NCBI GenBank assembly: GCA_002338655.1
Contig: DDIU01000024.1
Coordinates: 1-10,739 of the forward strand
Source of the DNA: Flammeovirgaceae bacterium UBA1842
GTDB lineage: Bacteria; Bacteroidota; Bacteroidia; Cytophagales; Cyclobacteriaceae
Reading direction: 5' to 3'
Length of the DNA stretch: 10,739 bases
Both the position numbers and the translations under genes were made by a program. Position 1 is the first letter of the stretch, and every line of letters starts with the position of its first letter. The notes under the pieces are model-generated. The model worked only from the letters and a program-made list of their open reading frames with translations, was not told the origin of the DNA and did no database searches. Shown here in pieces: positions 1-6,348 of this stretch.

Positions 1-585
1 AGTAATGAAATCAGTATTTCTAACATTCCGCCACCACCCGCTGCCCCAACTAATTTGAGCCTTAGGATTATTTCAATTGAACAGATTAATCTGGAATGGA
101 TGGACAACTCGGATAATGAAACTGGGTTTGTTATTGAAAGATCAAAAGGAGGCAATTCTAATTACTTAGAGTTGGATACTACAGCCTCCAATACGTTTAC
201 CTTCCAAGATTCAACTTTAGGAGCACCGGATGCCTATTTTTATAGGGTCAAAGCGATTAATGCAGGAGGTGATTCTGAATACAGTAATGAGGAAAGTGAA
301 TCGTCCTTGGTACTCGGATTTGATGACCTAAAGGATAATACGTTTATGATTTACCCTAACCCAGGTATAGGGTTGTTTAGCGTTAAATTCAATCACACTA
401 TTAACTCCTCAACTATCTCAATTAATGTTTACGATATGGTTGGAAATCAGATCACTGTTGCTCCTATTATTGATTCAGATAATCAAACATTACACATCGA
501 TATACGGCAAAAGTCAAATGGCATTTATTATATTTTGCTTAATGTTGATGGCAAATCTATGACTTCTAAGTTGATAAAACATTAA
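1..585 (+). CDS. Secreted FN3-domain protein with T9SS type A sorting domain (3' end only)
   Basis: The reading frame is open from the first base, so this is the last 194 residues of a longer gene; the TTG at 55 is not a real start. The first residues (SNEISIS) resemble the end of the next domain (YSNEESES), which suggests at least one more FN3 repeat upstream. Visible residues about 11-102 form an FN3 domain, starting after a proline-rich linker (PPPPAAP), with the core pattern LEWMDNS, GFVIERS, YFYRVKAINAGG. Residues about 113-194 are a type A T9SS C-terminal domain: the YPNP box at 118-121, a central VYDMVGNQI strand, and a GIYYILL...SKLIKH ending. In this family the domain directs export across the outer membrane by the type IX system and is cleaved or anchored there. 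FN3 domains are spacers or binding modules, so the catalytic or binding part, if any, is upstream and its function cannot be named. A weak AT-only inverted repeat overlaps the stop. Confidence 0.9.
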   Translation, partial: SNEISISNIPPPPAAPTNLSLRIISIEQINLEWMDNSDNETGFVIERSKGGNSNYLELDTTASNTFTFQDSTLGAPDAYFYRVKAINAGGDSEYSNEESESSLVLGFDDLKDNTFMIYPNPGIGLFSVKFNHTINSSTISINVYDMVGNQITVAPIIDSDNQTLHIDIRQKSNGIYYILLNVDGKSMTSKLIKH

Positions 586-678
586 TTTAATGTACTGACA
601 ATCAATTAGTTATCAATAGTAAAATATTTCTGGCATCATCGTTGTTTAATTCCTCAGTGAATCAAAAAATGTAGAGCC

Positions 679-1326
679 ATGAAAAAGATCTTACTTTTAA
701 TCGGATTAGTCGCTGGGGTTTCATTAGGTGTGAATGCTCAGCATTTTATTACTTCCTATGGATTTTCCCTTACTTGGGATATGCCCTATTCTGTACAGCA
801 TACCATCACCCACGATTATTATGGTTATGATGTTGTTCATGCTACTCAGGCGAATAGACATGGGGTTTCATTCTTTGAGGTTCTTTTACAAAACCGCAAT
901 GCCTTTATTAAAATCACAGTAAGAAATGATGGTTTTATAAGTAGAAGGGAAATTTATAACCATAACCCTTTGTATAACCATGTTTGCAATAGCCATTGCG
1001 GCTATCATAGCACTTATTATACTGCGTACTATGATAATTGCAACAGCCATCATCATTACGGACATAACCATGTCGTTTATGTAAAGAACTATATGCCAAA
1101 ACATGGTCATGGGTATGCTCATGGATACTATGAGAAGAAGAATAAAAATCACAAGTCATATAAAAAATCACCAGTACGAACTGTTGCCAGACGTGATATT
1201 TACACCAGGCGAGATCGGTATTATGACCAGCCAAAAGAGGTGGATAGATCAAGCCGACCAAGTAGAACAAAATATACTGGAAATTCCAGAAACTCTAGCA
1301 CTGTTAGATCAAGAACTGGTAACTAA
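679..1326 (+). CDS. Exported His/Tyr-rich protein, possible PepSY-like N-terminal domain
   Basis: No named family is recognised with certainty. Residues 1-20 form a clear signal peptide (MKK, hydrophobic core, cleavage after VNA before Q21), so the 215-residue product is periplasmic or secreted. Residues about 30-92 look like one compact alpha/beta module: a helix-like stretch beginning WDMPYSVQHTI, a YYGYDVV segment, then strands ending NDGFISRREI. That pattern resembles PepSY-like inhibitor folds, which is inference. Residues 95-148 carry 12 histidines plus many tyrosines, and cysteines occur at 103, 107 and 121; a CNSH motif occurs twice, at 103-106 and 121-124. The last 65 residues are strongly basic and rich in Arg, Lys and Ser. 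Metal binding by the His/Cys block and contact of the basic tail with an acidic surface are plausible but unproven. The gene stands alone, 93 bp after the FN3 gene, and ends at a strong terminator. No Shine-Dalgarno sequence is seen before the ATG. Confidence 0.85.
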   Translation: MKKILLLIGLVAGVSLGVNAQHFITSYGFSLTWDMPYSVQHTITHDYYGYDVVHATQANRHGVSFFEVLLQNRNAFIKITVRNDGFISRREIYNHNPLYNHVCNSHCGYHSTYYTAYYDNCNSHHHYGHNHVVYVKNYMPKHGHGYAHGYYEKKNKNHKSYKKSPVRTVARRDIYTRRDRYYDQPKEVDRSSRPSRTKYTGNSRNSSTVRSRTGN

Positions 1327-1327
1327 C

Positions 1328-1357
1328 AAAAAAGCCACCTTATGGGTGGCTTTTTTT
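1328..1357. terminator. Bidirectional intrinsic terminator
   Basis: A GCCACC/GGTGGC stem (1334-1339 with 1345-1350) encloses a 5-base TTATG loop. It is flanked by six A on the left and seven T on the right, so both strands read as hairpin plus U-tract. It begins 2 bp after the stop of the His/Tyr-rich gene and lies downstream of the convergent OmpA-family gene, so it can end both transcripts. Confidence 0.92.
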
Positions 1358-1362
1358 CTCTA

Positions 1363-1400
1363 ATTCTCTCTGCGGTTCCTCTGTTTTCTCCGTGGTTTTA
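1363..1400. repeat. Degenerate CTCTGCGG / CTCCGTGG-type short repeat
   Basis: The stretch contains three imperfect units of about 10-13 bases read as CTCTGCGGTTC, CTCTGTTTTC and TCCGTGGTTTT. It differs in base composition from the AT-rich flanks and has no coding role. From memory, similar sequences (CTCTGCG...CTCTGCGG, or CCACGGAG...CAGAGG on the other strand) occur as dispersed intergenic elements in many bacterial genomes. Identity with that group is inference from pattern, and only one copy is seen here. Confidence 0.45.
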
Positions 1401-1409
1401 CAATTATTT

Positions 1410-2357
1410 TTAATTCGCCTCTAACAATTTAAACAACTCATCAAGATCGGGAGTGATGATGATCTCAGTTCTTCTGTTCTTTTGCCTTCCCTCTTTGGTC
1501 TCATTAGTAGCTACAGGCACAAATTCACCTCGTCCTGCCGCAGATACCTGCTCCGGAGGTAAGCCAGCCTTGGTTAATATTCTTATAATTGAAGTTGCTC
1601 TGAGCACAGATAAATCCCAATTGTCATTCATAAACTGTGAGGTTCTGCCTATGGCTACATTGTCCGTATGGCCTTCAACCATGATATGAATATCCTTTTG
1701 GTCTTTTATGGCTTTCGCCAATTGTTCCAAAGCAGTAATTCCCTTTGGGTCAACTGCCGTACTGCCCGATTTAAACAATAATTGTTCTGCCAGCGAAACA
1801 TATACTTTTCCGTTTTTAACCGAAACAGTAAGATCACTTTCTTTGAAGTTTAACAAAGCCTGTGAAATCCGATTTTTCAGAGCCTGAACAGGCTTTTCTT
1901 TATTGGCCAATATTTCTTCAAGTTCCTTGACCTTTTCCTCACGAACCGCCAGATCAGCACTTAGTTGTTCATTTTTCTTTTGAGTTACTTCAAGGTTTTC
2001 CTTCAAAGTCAGGAGGCGTTCCTGCTGCTCAGCAAGATCCCTTGTCATTTTACCACTGTTATTTAAAAGATTATTATAATAGGTCTCCAACTGTGCATGG
2101 TCAGCACTTAGTTTTTTATATTTAGAGTTAGATGCCCTAATTTTTCCTCCCAAGGAAGCCGTGTCCTTTTTTAGGTTCGATAACTCATTCTCTAGTCTTG
2201 ATACCACTCCTAAGGAAGTTTCTAAACTATCCCTACTATTTGCCAGATCCGTTTCAAGATTAATTTTATCACCTAACAGATCATCATATTTCTTTTGCGT
2301 TACACATGAGGCACTTATGACCAAGACAACTGAAATTAACAGGGTTATACTTTTCAT
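1410..2357 (-). CDS. OmpA-family peptidoglycan-binding lipoprotein with coiled coil
   Basis: This 315-residue envelope protein is predicted to tether the outer membrane to peptidoglycan. Residues 1-17 are a signal peptide and C18 (context ISASC) is the probable lipidated cysteine; the lipobox is slightly atypical, with Ser at -3. The next residues, VTQKKYDDL, are of a kind common in Bacteroidota OmpA-like lipoproteins. Residues about 22-155 are charged heptad-like sequence, predicted to be a long coiled coil. Residues about 165-302 form an OmpA/MotB C-terminal domain: LLFKSGS at 193-199, VEGHTDN at 227-233, the N-x2-LS-x2-RA peptidoglycan motif at 246-254, AAGRGE at 273-278 and NRRTEI at 294-299. 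R253 aligns with the arginine that contacts diaminopimelate in E. coli OmpA. No beta-barrel is present, so it is not a classical OmpA porin. The gene is monocistronic, diverges from the SDR-biotin unit across 111 bp and shares the terminator with the His/Tyr-rich gene. Confidence 0.93.
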   Translation of the reverse strand: MKSITLLISVVLVISASCVTQKKYDDLLGDKINLETDLANSRDSLETSLGVVSRLENELSNLKKDTASLGGKIRASNSKYKKLSADHAQLETYYNNLLNNSGKMTRDLAEQQERLLTLKENLEVTQKKNEQLSADLAVREEKVKELEEILANKEKPVQALKNRISQALLNFKESDLTVSVKNGKVYVSLAEQLLFKSGSTAVDPKGITALEQLAKAIKDQKDIHIMVEGHTDNVAIGRTSQFMNDNWDLSVLRATSIIRILTKAGLPPEQVSAAGRGEFVPVATNETKEGRQKNRRTEIIITPDLDELFKLLEAN

Positions 2358-2406
2358 ATTATATTAATGTTTATGCGAATATCATAAATAGGTACTTCAA
2401 ATAAAA

Positions 2407-2437
2407 TTTGATAACGTTCTATCCTTGTTAAAGTTTG
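2407..2437 (+). promoter_or_regulatory. Candidate Bacteroidota-type promoter for the SDR-bioFDA unit
   Basis: TTTG at 2407-2410 is followed, after 19 bases, by AAAGTTTG at 2430-2437. This fits the Bacteroidota primary sigma consensus TTTG-N19-21-TAnnTTTG with one mismatch (A for the first T). A start of transcription near 2443 would leave a leader of roughly 25 bases before the first ATG. The region is AT-rich, so a chance match is possible. No clear matching pair was found for the divergent OmpA-family gene. Confidence 0.4.
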
Positions 2438-2468
2438 AATATCTTTATTTTAAATAAAAACGACTATT

Positions 2469-3329
2469 ATGACTGGCATGTTGAAAGAAGATTCCCTTAA
2501 GGGGAAAACCATTATTGTAACAGGGGGCGGAACAGGACTAGGAAGATCGATGGGTAAGTATTTTTTGGAACTAGGCGCTAATTTGGTGATCGCTAGCAGG
2601 AAAATTGAAGTCCTTGAAAAAACAGCTCAGGAACTTGAGAAAGAAACGGGTGGCAAAGTATTGCCCATAGCCTGTGATATCCGGAAATACAATGAAATAG
2701 AAAATGTCATCGATAAAGCTGAAAACAAATTTGGTAAGATAGATGGTGTGCTCAATAATGCTGCTGGAAATTTTATAAGCCCCACCGAAAGACTTTCCAA
2801 TCGTGCTTTTGATATTGTAATTGATATCGTCCTAAAAGGTACTTACAACTTCACCTTAGCGGCCGGAAAAAACTGGATCAATAAAAAACAAAGTGGTACT
2901 TTCTTGAATATCGTCACTACCTACGCTTGGACTGGCTCAGGCTATGTGGTCCCTTCTGCTTGCGCCAAAGCAGGTATATTGGCCATGACAAGGTCTCTAG
3001 CCTCCGAATGGGCCAAATACAACATTAGAAGTAATGCCATAGCGCCTGGCCCCTTTCCTACAGATGGTGCATGGAAACGATTATTCCCAGGGGAAGTAGC
3101 TAAAAAAATTGATCCATTACAGCGAATTCCTTTAAAGAGATTTGGGGAGCATCAGGAACTGGCCAATCTTGCAGCCTATCTCATGTCCGATTATTCAGCC
3201 TATGTCAATGGTGAAGTGGTCACTATTGATGGTGGGGAATGGCTCCATGGTGCTGGTGAGTTTAACGGCCTAGAAGCAGTGACCCCTGAAATGTGGGATG
3301 CCTTAGAAGAAATGAGATCGAAAAAATAA
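2469..3329 (+). CDS. SDR oxidoreductase of the 2,4-dienoyl-CoA reductase type
   Basis: This 286-residue classical short-chain dehydrogenase/reductase has the Rossmann nucleotide motif TGGGTGLG at 18-25, the NNAAG motif at 96-100, and the PG loop at 193-195. The usual YxxxK is missing: the residue four before K167 is Ser163. Instead Y152, in TTYAWTGSG, lies 15 residues before K167, exactly the spacing of Tyr199/Lys214 in mitochondrial DECR1, whose surrounding sequence (TTIYAETGSGFVVPSASAKAG region) it closely follows. The C-terminal GGEWLHGAGEFN segment also fits the DECR group. Members reduce 2,4-dienoyl-CoA with NADPH during unsaturated fatty acid oxidation; the substrate here is inferred only. 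Starts at 2469 and 2478 are both possible; the later one (MLKEDSLKGK) resembles family N-termini. It is the first gene of a tight unit, 7 bp before bioF, which raises the possibility of a role in pimeloyl precursor supply. Confidence 0.9.
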   Translation: MTGMLKEDSLKGKTIIVTGGGTGLGRSMGKYFLELGANLVIASRKIEVLEKTAQELEKETGGKVLPIACDIRKYNEIENVIDKAENKFGKIDGVLNNAAGNFISPTERLSNRAFDIVIDIVLKGTYNFTLAAGKNWINKKQSGTFLNIVTTYAWTGSGYVVPSACAKAGILAMTRSLASEWAKYNIRSNAIAPGPFPTDGAWKRLFPGEVAKKIDPLQRIPLKRFGEHQELANLAAYLMSDYSAYVNGEVVTIDGGEWLHGAGEFNGLEAVTPEMWDALEEMRSKK

Positions 3330-3336
3330 TATTACT

Positions 3337-4464
3337 ATGTCTCTGCCACCAAGGCACCAGCATCATCTTCAAAAAAGAATAGAAAACAATAGTTTGCGGT
3401 CATTAACTACTGTAAACAAGCTCATTGACTTTTCTTCCAATGATTATCTTGGGTTGTCCAGAAATAAAGCCTTATGGCAAATCATTCAAGATTCAAAAAC
3501 CACAAAGTCCAATGGATCAACCGGATCAAGGCTATTAACAGGCAATAGTGATTGCGCAATAGCGGTTGAAAGATTTTTAGCTCTTCAATTTCAATCGCAA
3601 GCAACATTGGTTTTTAACTCGGGCTACAATGCCAACCTTTCTGTGCTCTCTACATTACCTTTGAGAAATGATGTTATCTATTATGATGAACTTTCCCATG
3701 CCAGCATAAAGGATGGCATTCGTTTGAGTTTAGCAAAAAAAGCTAGTTTCAAACACAATGATTTGGTTGACCTTGAAAAAAAATTAAAAGCTCAGACAGA
3801 GGGTGACACGTATGTTGTTGTTGAATCAGTTTACTCAATGGACGGAGATATTTGTGATCTACAGGCACTGGTTCAAATCAGTAAGCGACATAAGGCCTAT
3901 CTAATTGTGGATGAAGCACACGCTACTGGGCTGATGGGAATCAACGGTGGCGGTCTTTCAGAAACGCTTGGGTTACAAAATGATATCTTCTGTAGAATCT
4001 ACACTTTCGGTAAGGCCATGGGGATTCACGGAGCTGCCATAGCGGGTTCCAACGAGTTAATACAATATCTTATAAACTTTGCACGTCCCTTTATTTATAC
4101 CACAGCACCTCCTGACCACCATTACGCAGCAATAAAATGTGCTTTTGAATTTCTCAATCAACATCCTGAGCTTAAAGAAAAGGCACAACTGCAAACAAAA
4201 TATTTTACCCAACAGGCCAACTCTATTCTTGGTAATAAGTATAAAAGAACCAATAGCAATCACCCTATCCAAACTATTCTCATTGAAGGCAATGATGAAG
4301 TAAGGCAATTGGCCAAACACCTGCAATACAAAGGTTTTGATGTAAAGCCTATTTTATCGCCCACTGTAAAGGAAGGACAAGAAAGGCTAAGAATCTGCAT
4401 TCATTCTTTTAATACAAATGATGAAATAACCGCTTTGATTGATACCTTAGCGGCCTATTCATGA
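3337..4464 (+). CDS. bioF: 8-amino-7-oxononanoate synthase (KAPA synthase)
   Basis: BioF condenses L-alanine with a pimeloyl thioester, releasing CO2, to give 8-amino-7-oxononanoate, the first ring-building step of biotin synthesis, in the cytoplasm with PLP. The 375-residue protein is close to the 384 of E. coli BioF. Family landmarks are SNDYLGLS at 34-41, GSTGSRLLTGN at 60-70, H121 in ELSHASIKDG (stacks on PLP), S164 in VVESVYSMDG, DEAHATG at 192-198 (D192 binds the pyridine nitrogen), and the PLP lysine K226 in TFGKAMGIHGAA. Other alpha-oxoamine synthases (2-amino-3-ketobutyrate ligase, serine palmitoyltransferase, ALA synthase) share this fold, but the bioD and bioA neighbours settle the call. 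The start at 3337 sits 7 bp after the SDR stop. The end overlaps bioD by 4 bp (ATGA), which indicates translational coupling. Confidence 0.95.
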   Translation: MSLPPRHQHHLQKRIENNSLRSLTTVNKLIDFSSNDYLGLSRNKALWQIIQDSKTTKSNGSTGSRLLTGNSDCAIAVERFLALQFQSQATLVFNSGYNANLSVLSTLPLRNDVIYYDELSHASIKDGIRLSLAKKASFKHNDLVDLEKKLKAQTEGDTYVVVESVYSMDGDICDLQALVQISKRHKAYLIVDEAHATGLMGINGGGLSETLGLQNDIFCRIYTFGKAMGIHGAAIAGSNELIQYLINFARPFIYTTAPPDHHYAAIKCAFEFLNQHPELKEKAQLQTKYFTQQANSILGNKYKRTNSNHPIQTILIEGNDEVRQLAKHLQYKGFDVKPILSPTVKEGQERLRICIHSFNTNDEITALIDTLAAYS

Positions 4465-5078
4465 ATTATTTTATAACAGCCATAGGAACGGACAGTGGTA
4501 AAACCATGATATCCTCTGCACTCTCACTTGCCATTGGTGCTGACTATTGGAAACCCATTCAGGCCGGATTCCCCACTGACACGAATACAGTCAAAAACTT
4601 GACGGACAATCAAGTGACTTGCCATGAAGAACAATATATTTTAAAGACTCCTGCATCCCCACATCAAGCAGCTAAAATGGATGGGATTGAACTAAGCCTG
4701 AGGAAATTCACCCGCCCCAAAACAAACCATAATCTCGTAATAGAAGGTGCAGGTGGGTGCATGGTACCAATCAATAACCATGAATTTATGATTGATTTAG
4801 TGCCGAAATTTGGAGCTGAAATAATCCTTGTCTCAAACCTTTATTTAGGAAGCATCAATCACACAATACTTACTTTGGAATTGATAAAACAACGGGGTTA
4901 TACTTTAAAGGCCATTATTTTTAATGGGCCATCTAATTCAGCTACAGAAGATATAATTATGAAAAACACATCTGCTCCATGTTTGATTAAAATTCCACAG
5001 ATGGATCAAGTCAATCAGAAATCGATATACACATTAAGTCAAAACATTAAAAAGAATTGGAATGAATTGGGTTGGTAG
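4461..5078 (+). CDS. bioD: ATP-dependent dethiobiotin synthetase
   Basis: BioD closes the ureido ring of dethiobiotin from 7,8-diaminopelargonate, CO2 and ATP. The 205-residue protein (E. coli 225) aligns without gaps at its N-terminus with E. coli BioD: YFITAIGTDSGKT against YFVTGTDTEVGKT. K14 and T15 are the Walker A lysine and threonine, but the first glycine of the loop is replaced by Ala7. Other landmarks are K31 in YWKPIQAG (equivalent to the substrate-binding Lys37), SPHQAA at 66-71, the IEGAGG motif at 94-99 with E95 (Mg2+ and substrate binding), and N155 in IFNGP near the base-recognition site. The start overlaps the bioF stop as ATGA. The 3' end overlaps bioA by 17 bp in a different frame. 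Catalytic residues are otherwise in place, so it is probably active. Confidence 0.93.
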   Translation: MNYFITAIGTDSGKTMISSALSLAIGADYWKPIQAGFPTDTNTVKNLTDNQVTCHEEQYILKTPASPHQAAKMDGIELSLRKFTRPKTNHNLVIEGAGGCMVPINNHEFMIDLVPKFGAEIILVSNLYLGSINHTILTLELIKQRGYTLKAIIFNGPSNSATEDIIMKNTSAPCLIKIPQMDQVNQKSIYTLSQNIKKNWNELGW

Positions 5079-6348
5079 GGACAAAGCAGCGATTTGGCAT
5101 CCATTTACGCCCCTTGAAGGTGTTGATGATCCATTAATGATAACGAGTGCTGAAGGCATTTATTTACATACAGAGGATGGCCGGAAAATAATTGATGCTG
5201 TATCATCCTGGTGGGTAAATTTACACGGTCACTCCCATCCCTTCATTGCAGAAGCAATAGCCAAACAAGCATCTGGTTTGGAACATGTCATTTTTGCCGG
5301 ATTTACCCACAAGCCTGCTATTGAGCTTGCCGAAGCTTTGTTATCCATTTTGCCAGCCAATCAATCAAAAATATTCTATTCTGATAACGGCAGTACATCA
5401 GTTGAAGTAGCGCTTAAAATGGCCCTACAGTTTTGGTACAATCAGGGTATGGAAAAGAAAAAAATCATTGCCATAGATGGTGCTTATCATGGTGATACAT
5501 TTGGCTCTATGTCGGTAGGTGAGCGCAGCGATTTCACTAAACCTTTTGCCAAACATCTGTTTGATGTTGATTTTATTGATTTCCCTAGGTCAGATAACGA
5601 AAAGGAGGTATTCCATCAGTTTCAGGAAACTGTTGCTACTGGTGATATTGCCGCATTTATCTATGAGCCTCTGATTCAAGGTGCCTCGGGCATGAGAATG
5701 TATAGTACAACCATTCTCAATAGATTAATTACACATGCTCAAGAAAATAATATCCTTTGTATTGCTGATGAAGTTATGACAGGTTTTGGACGAACAGGCA
5801 AACTGTTTGCATCCCAGTACTTAACTAGATCACCCGATATTATGTGCCTATCTAAAGGAATCACTGGGGGGGCTATGGCATTAGGGGCAACCTCCTGTAC
5901 CGATAAGGTTATTGAGGCATTTCGGTCTAAAGATTTAAAGCAGACATTCTTACATGGACATTCATATACGGCCAACCCAATAGCATGTGCGGCTGGCATA
6001 GCAAGTTTTAAGCTTTTAACTGATCCATATTGCCAAAAAAATATTGACCGTATTACAGCTAACCATTTGGCCTTTGTAGAAAAACATAAAAATGCGCCTG
6101 TCATCAAAAACATCAGGTCAATGGGTTCTATTCTGGCGCTGGAGTTTAAAACAGATAGTGATTCGTCCTATTTTAGCGAACTCAGAAATACATTATATCC
6201 ATTCTTTATCGAAAAGGATATTTTATTGAGGCCGCTTGGCAATCTTATTTATATAATACCGCCTTATATTATTCAGGATGAAGAGCTTAGCAAAATATAT
6301 CGGGCTATAGAAGAATTTTTAAATCTTATGCCTTCGCATCCTTCTTAA
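5062..6348 (+). CDS. bioA: Adenosylmethionine-8-amino-7-oxononanoate aminotransferase (DAPA synthase)
   Basis: BioA transfers the amino group of S-adenosylmethionine to 8-amino-7-oxononanoate, giving 7,8-diaminopelargonate, the substrate of BioD. The 428 residues match the 429 of E. coli BioA nearly end to end. Landmarks are IWHPFTPL at 11-18, SSWWVNLHGHSHP at 48-60 (W50/W51 line the substrate site), DNGSTSVEVALKMALQ at 108-123, AYHGDTFGSMSVG at 141-153 (Y142 stacks near PLP), EPLIQGASGMRMY at 202-214, DEVMTGFGRTGK at 236-247 (D236), the PLP lysine K265 in CLSKGITGG, and FLHGHSYTANP at 297-306. The start lies 17 bp inside bioD; IWHPFTP sits at the family-typical distance from this ATG, which supports it. 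The last 23 bp overlap the convergent channel gene, with no obvious terminator between them. Confidence 0.96.
   Translation: MNWVGRDKAAIWHPFTPLEGVDDPLMITSAEGIYLHTEDGRKIIDAVSSWWVNLHGHSHPFIAEAIAKQASGLEHVIFAGFTHKPAIELAEALLSILPANQSKIFYSDNGSTSVEVALKMALQFWYNQGMEKKKIIAIDGAYHGDTFGSMSVGERSDFTKPFAKHLFDVDFIDFPRSDNEKEVFHQFQETVATGDIAAFIYEPLIQGASGMRMYSTTILNRLITHAQENNILCIADEVMTGFGRTGKLFASQYLTRSPDIMCLSKGITGGAMALGATSCTDKVIEAFRSKDLKQTFLHGHSYTANPIACAAGIASFKLLTDPYCQKNIDRITANHLAFVEKHKNAPVIKNIRSMGSILALEFKTDSDSSYFSELRNTLYPFFIEKDILLRPLGNLIYIIPPYIIQDEELSKIYRAIEEFLNLMPSHPS

Noticed and set aside
579..593. Inverted repeat ACATTA-ATT-TAATGT over the stop of the FN3 gene as a terminator
   Set aside because: The stem is almost all A/T, has a 3-base loop and no U-tract, so it is too weak to call.
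1081..1140. Histidine-codon-rich DNA as a nucleotide tandem repeat or CRISPR-like array
   Set aside because: The CAT/TAT codon richness has no fixed period and no spacers; it reflects amino acid composition only.
886..1270. Open frames on the minus strand opposite the His/Tyr-rich gene, rich in Met/Ile or Tyr/His
   Set aside because: Their composition is the mirror of His/Tyr codons on the plus strand. The plus-strand product has a clean signal peptide and a terminator right after its stop, so the antisense frames are shadows.
1103..1363. Plus-strand frame running from inside the His/Tyr-rich gene through the terminator
   Set aside because: It would translate the terminator hairpin, has no recognisable protein features and overlaps a better supported gene.
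2955..2969. Inactive SDR because YxxxK is absent
   Set aside because: The catalytic tyrosine is placed as in the DECR subfamily (Y152, 15 residues before K167), so the change is a subfamily trait.
5062..5078. A frameshift splitting an original BioD-BioA fusion
   Set aside because: Both products have full family length and their own proper ends; fused enzymes are known in eukaryotes, but nothing is missing here.
5739..6113. Minus-strand open frame inside bioA
   Set aside because: It lies entirely opposite strongly conserved bioA sequence and its translation shows no domain or signal.
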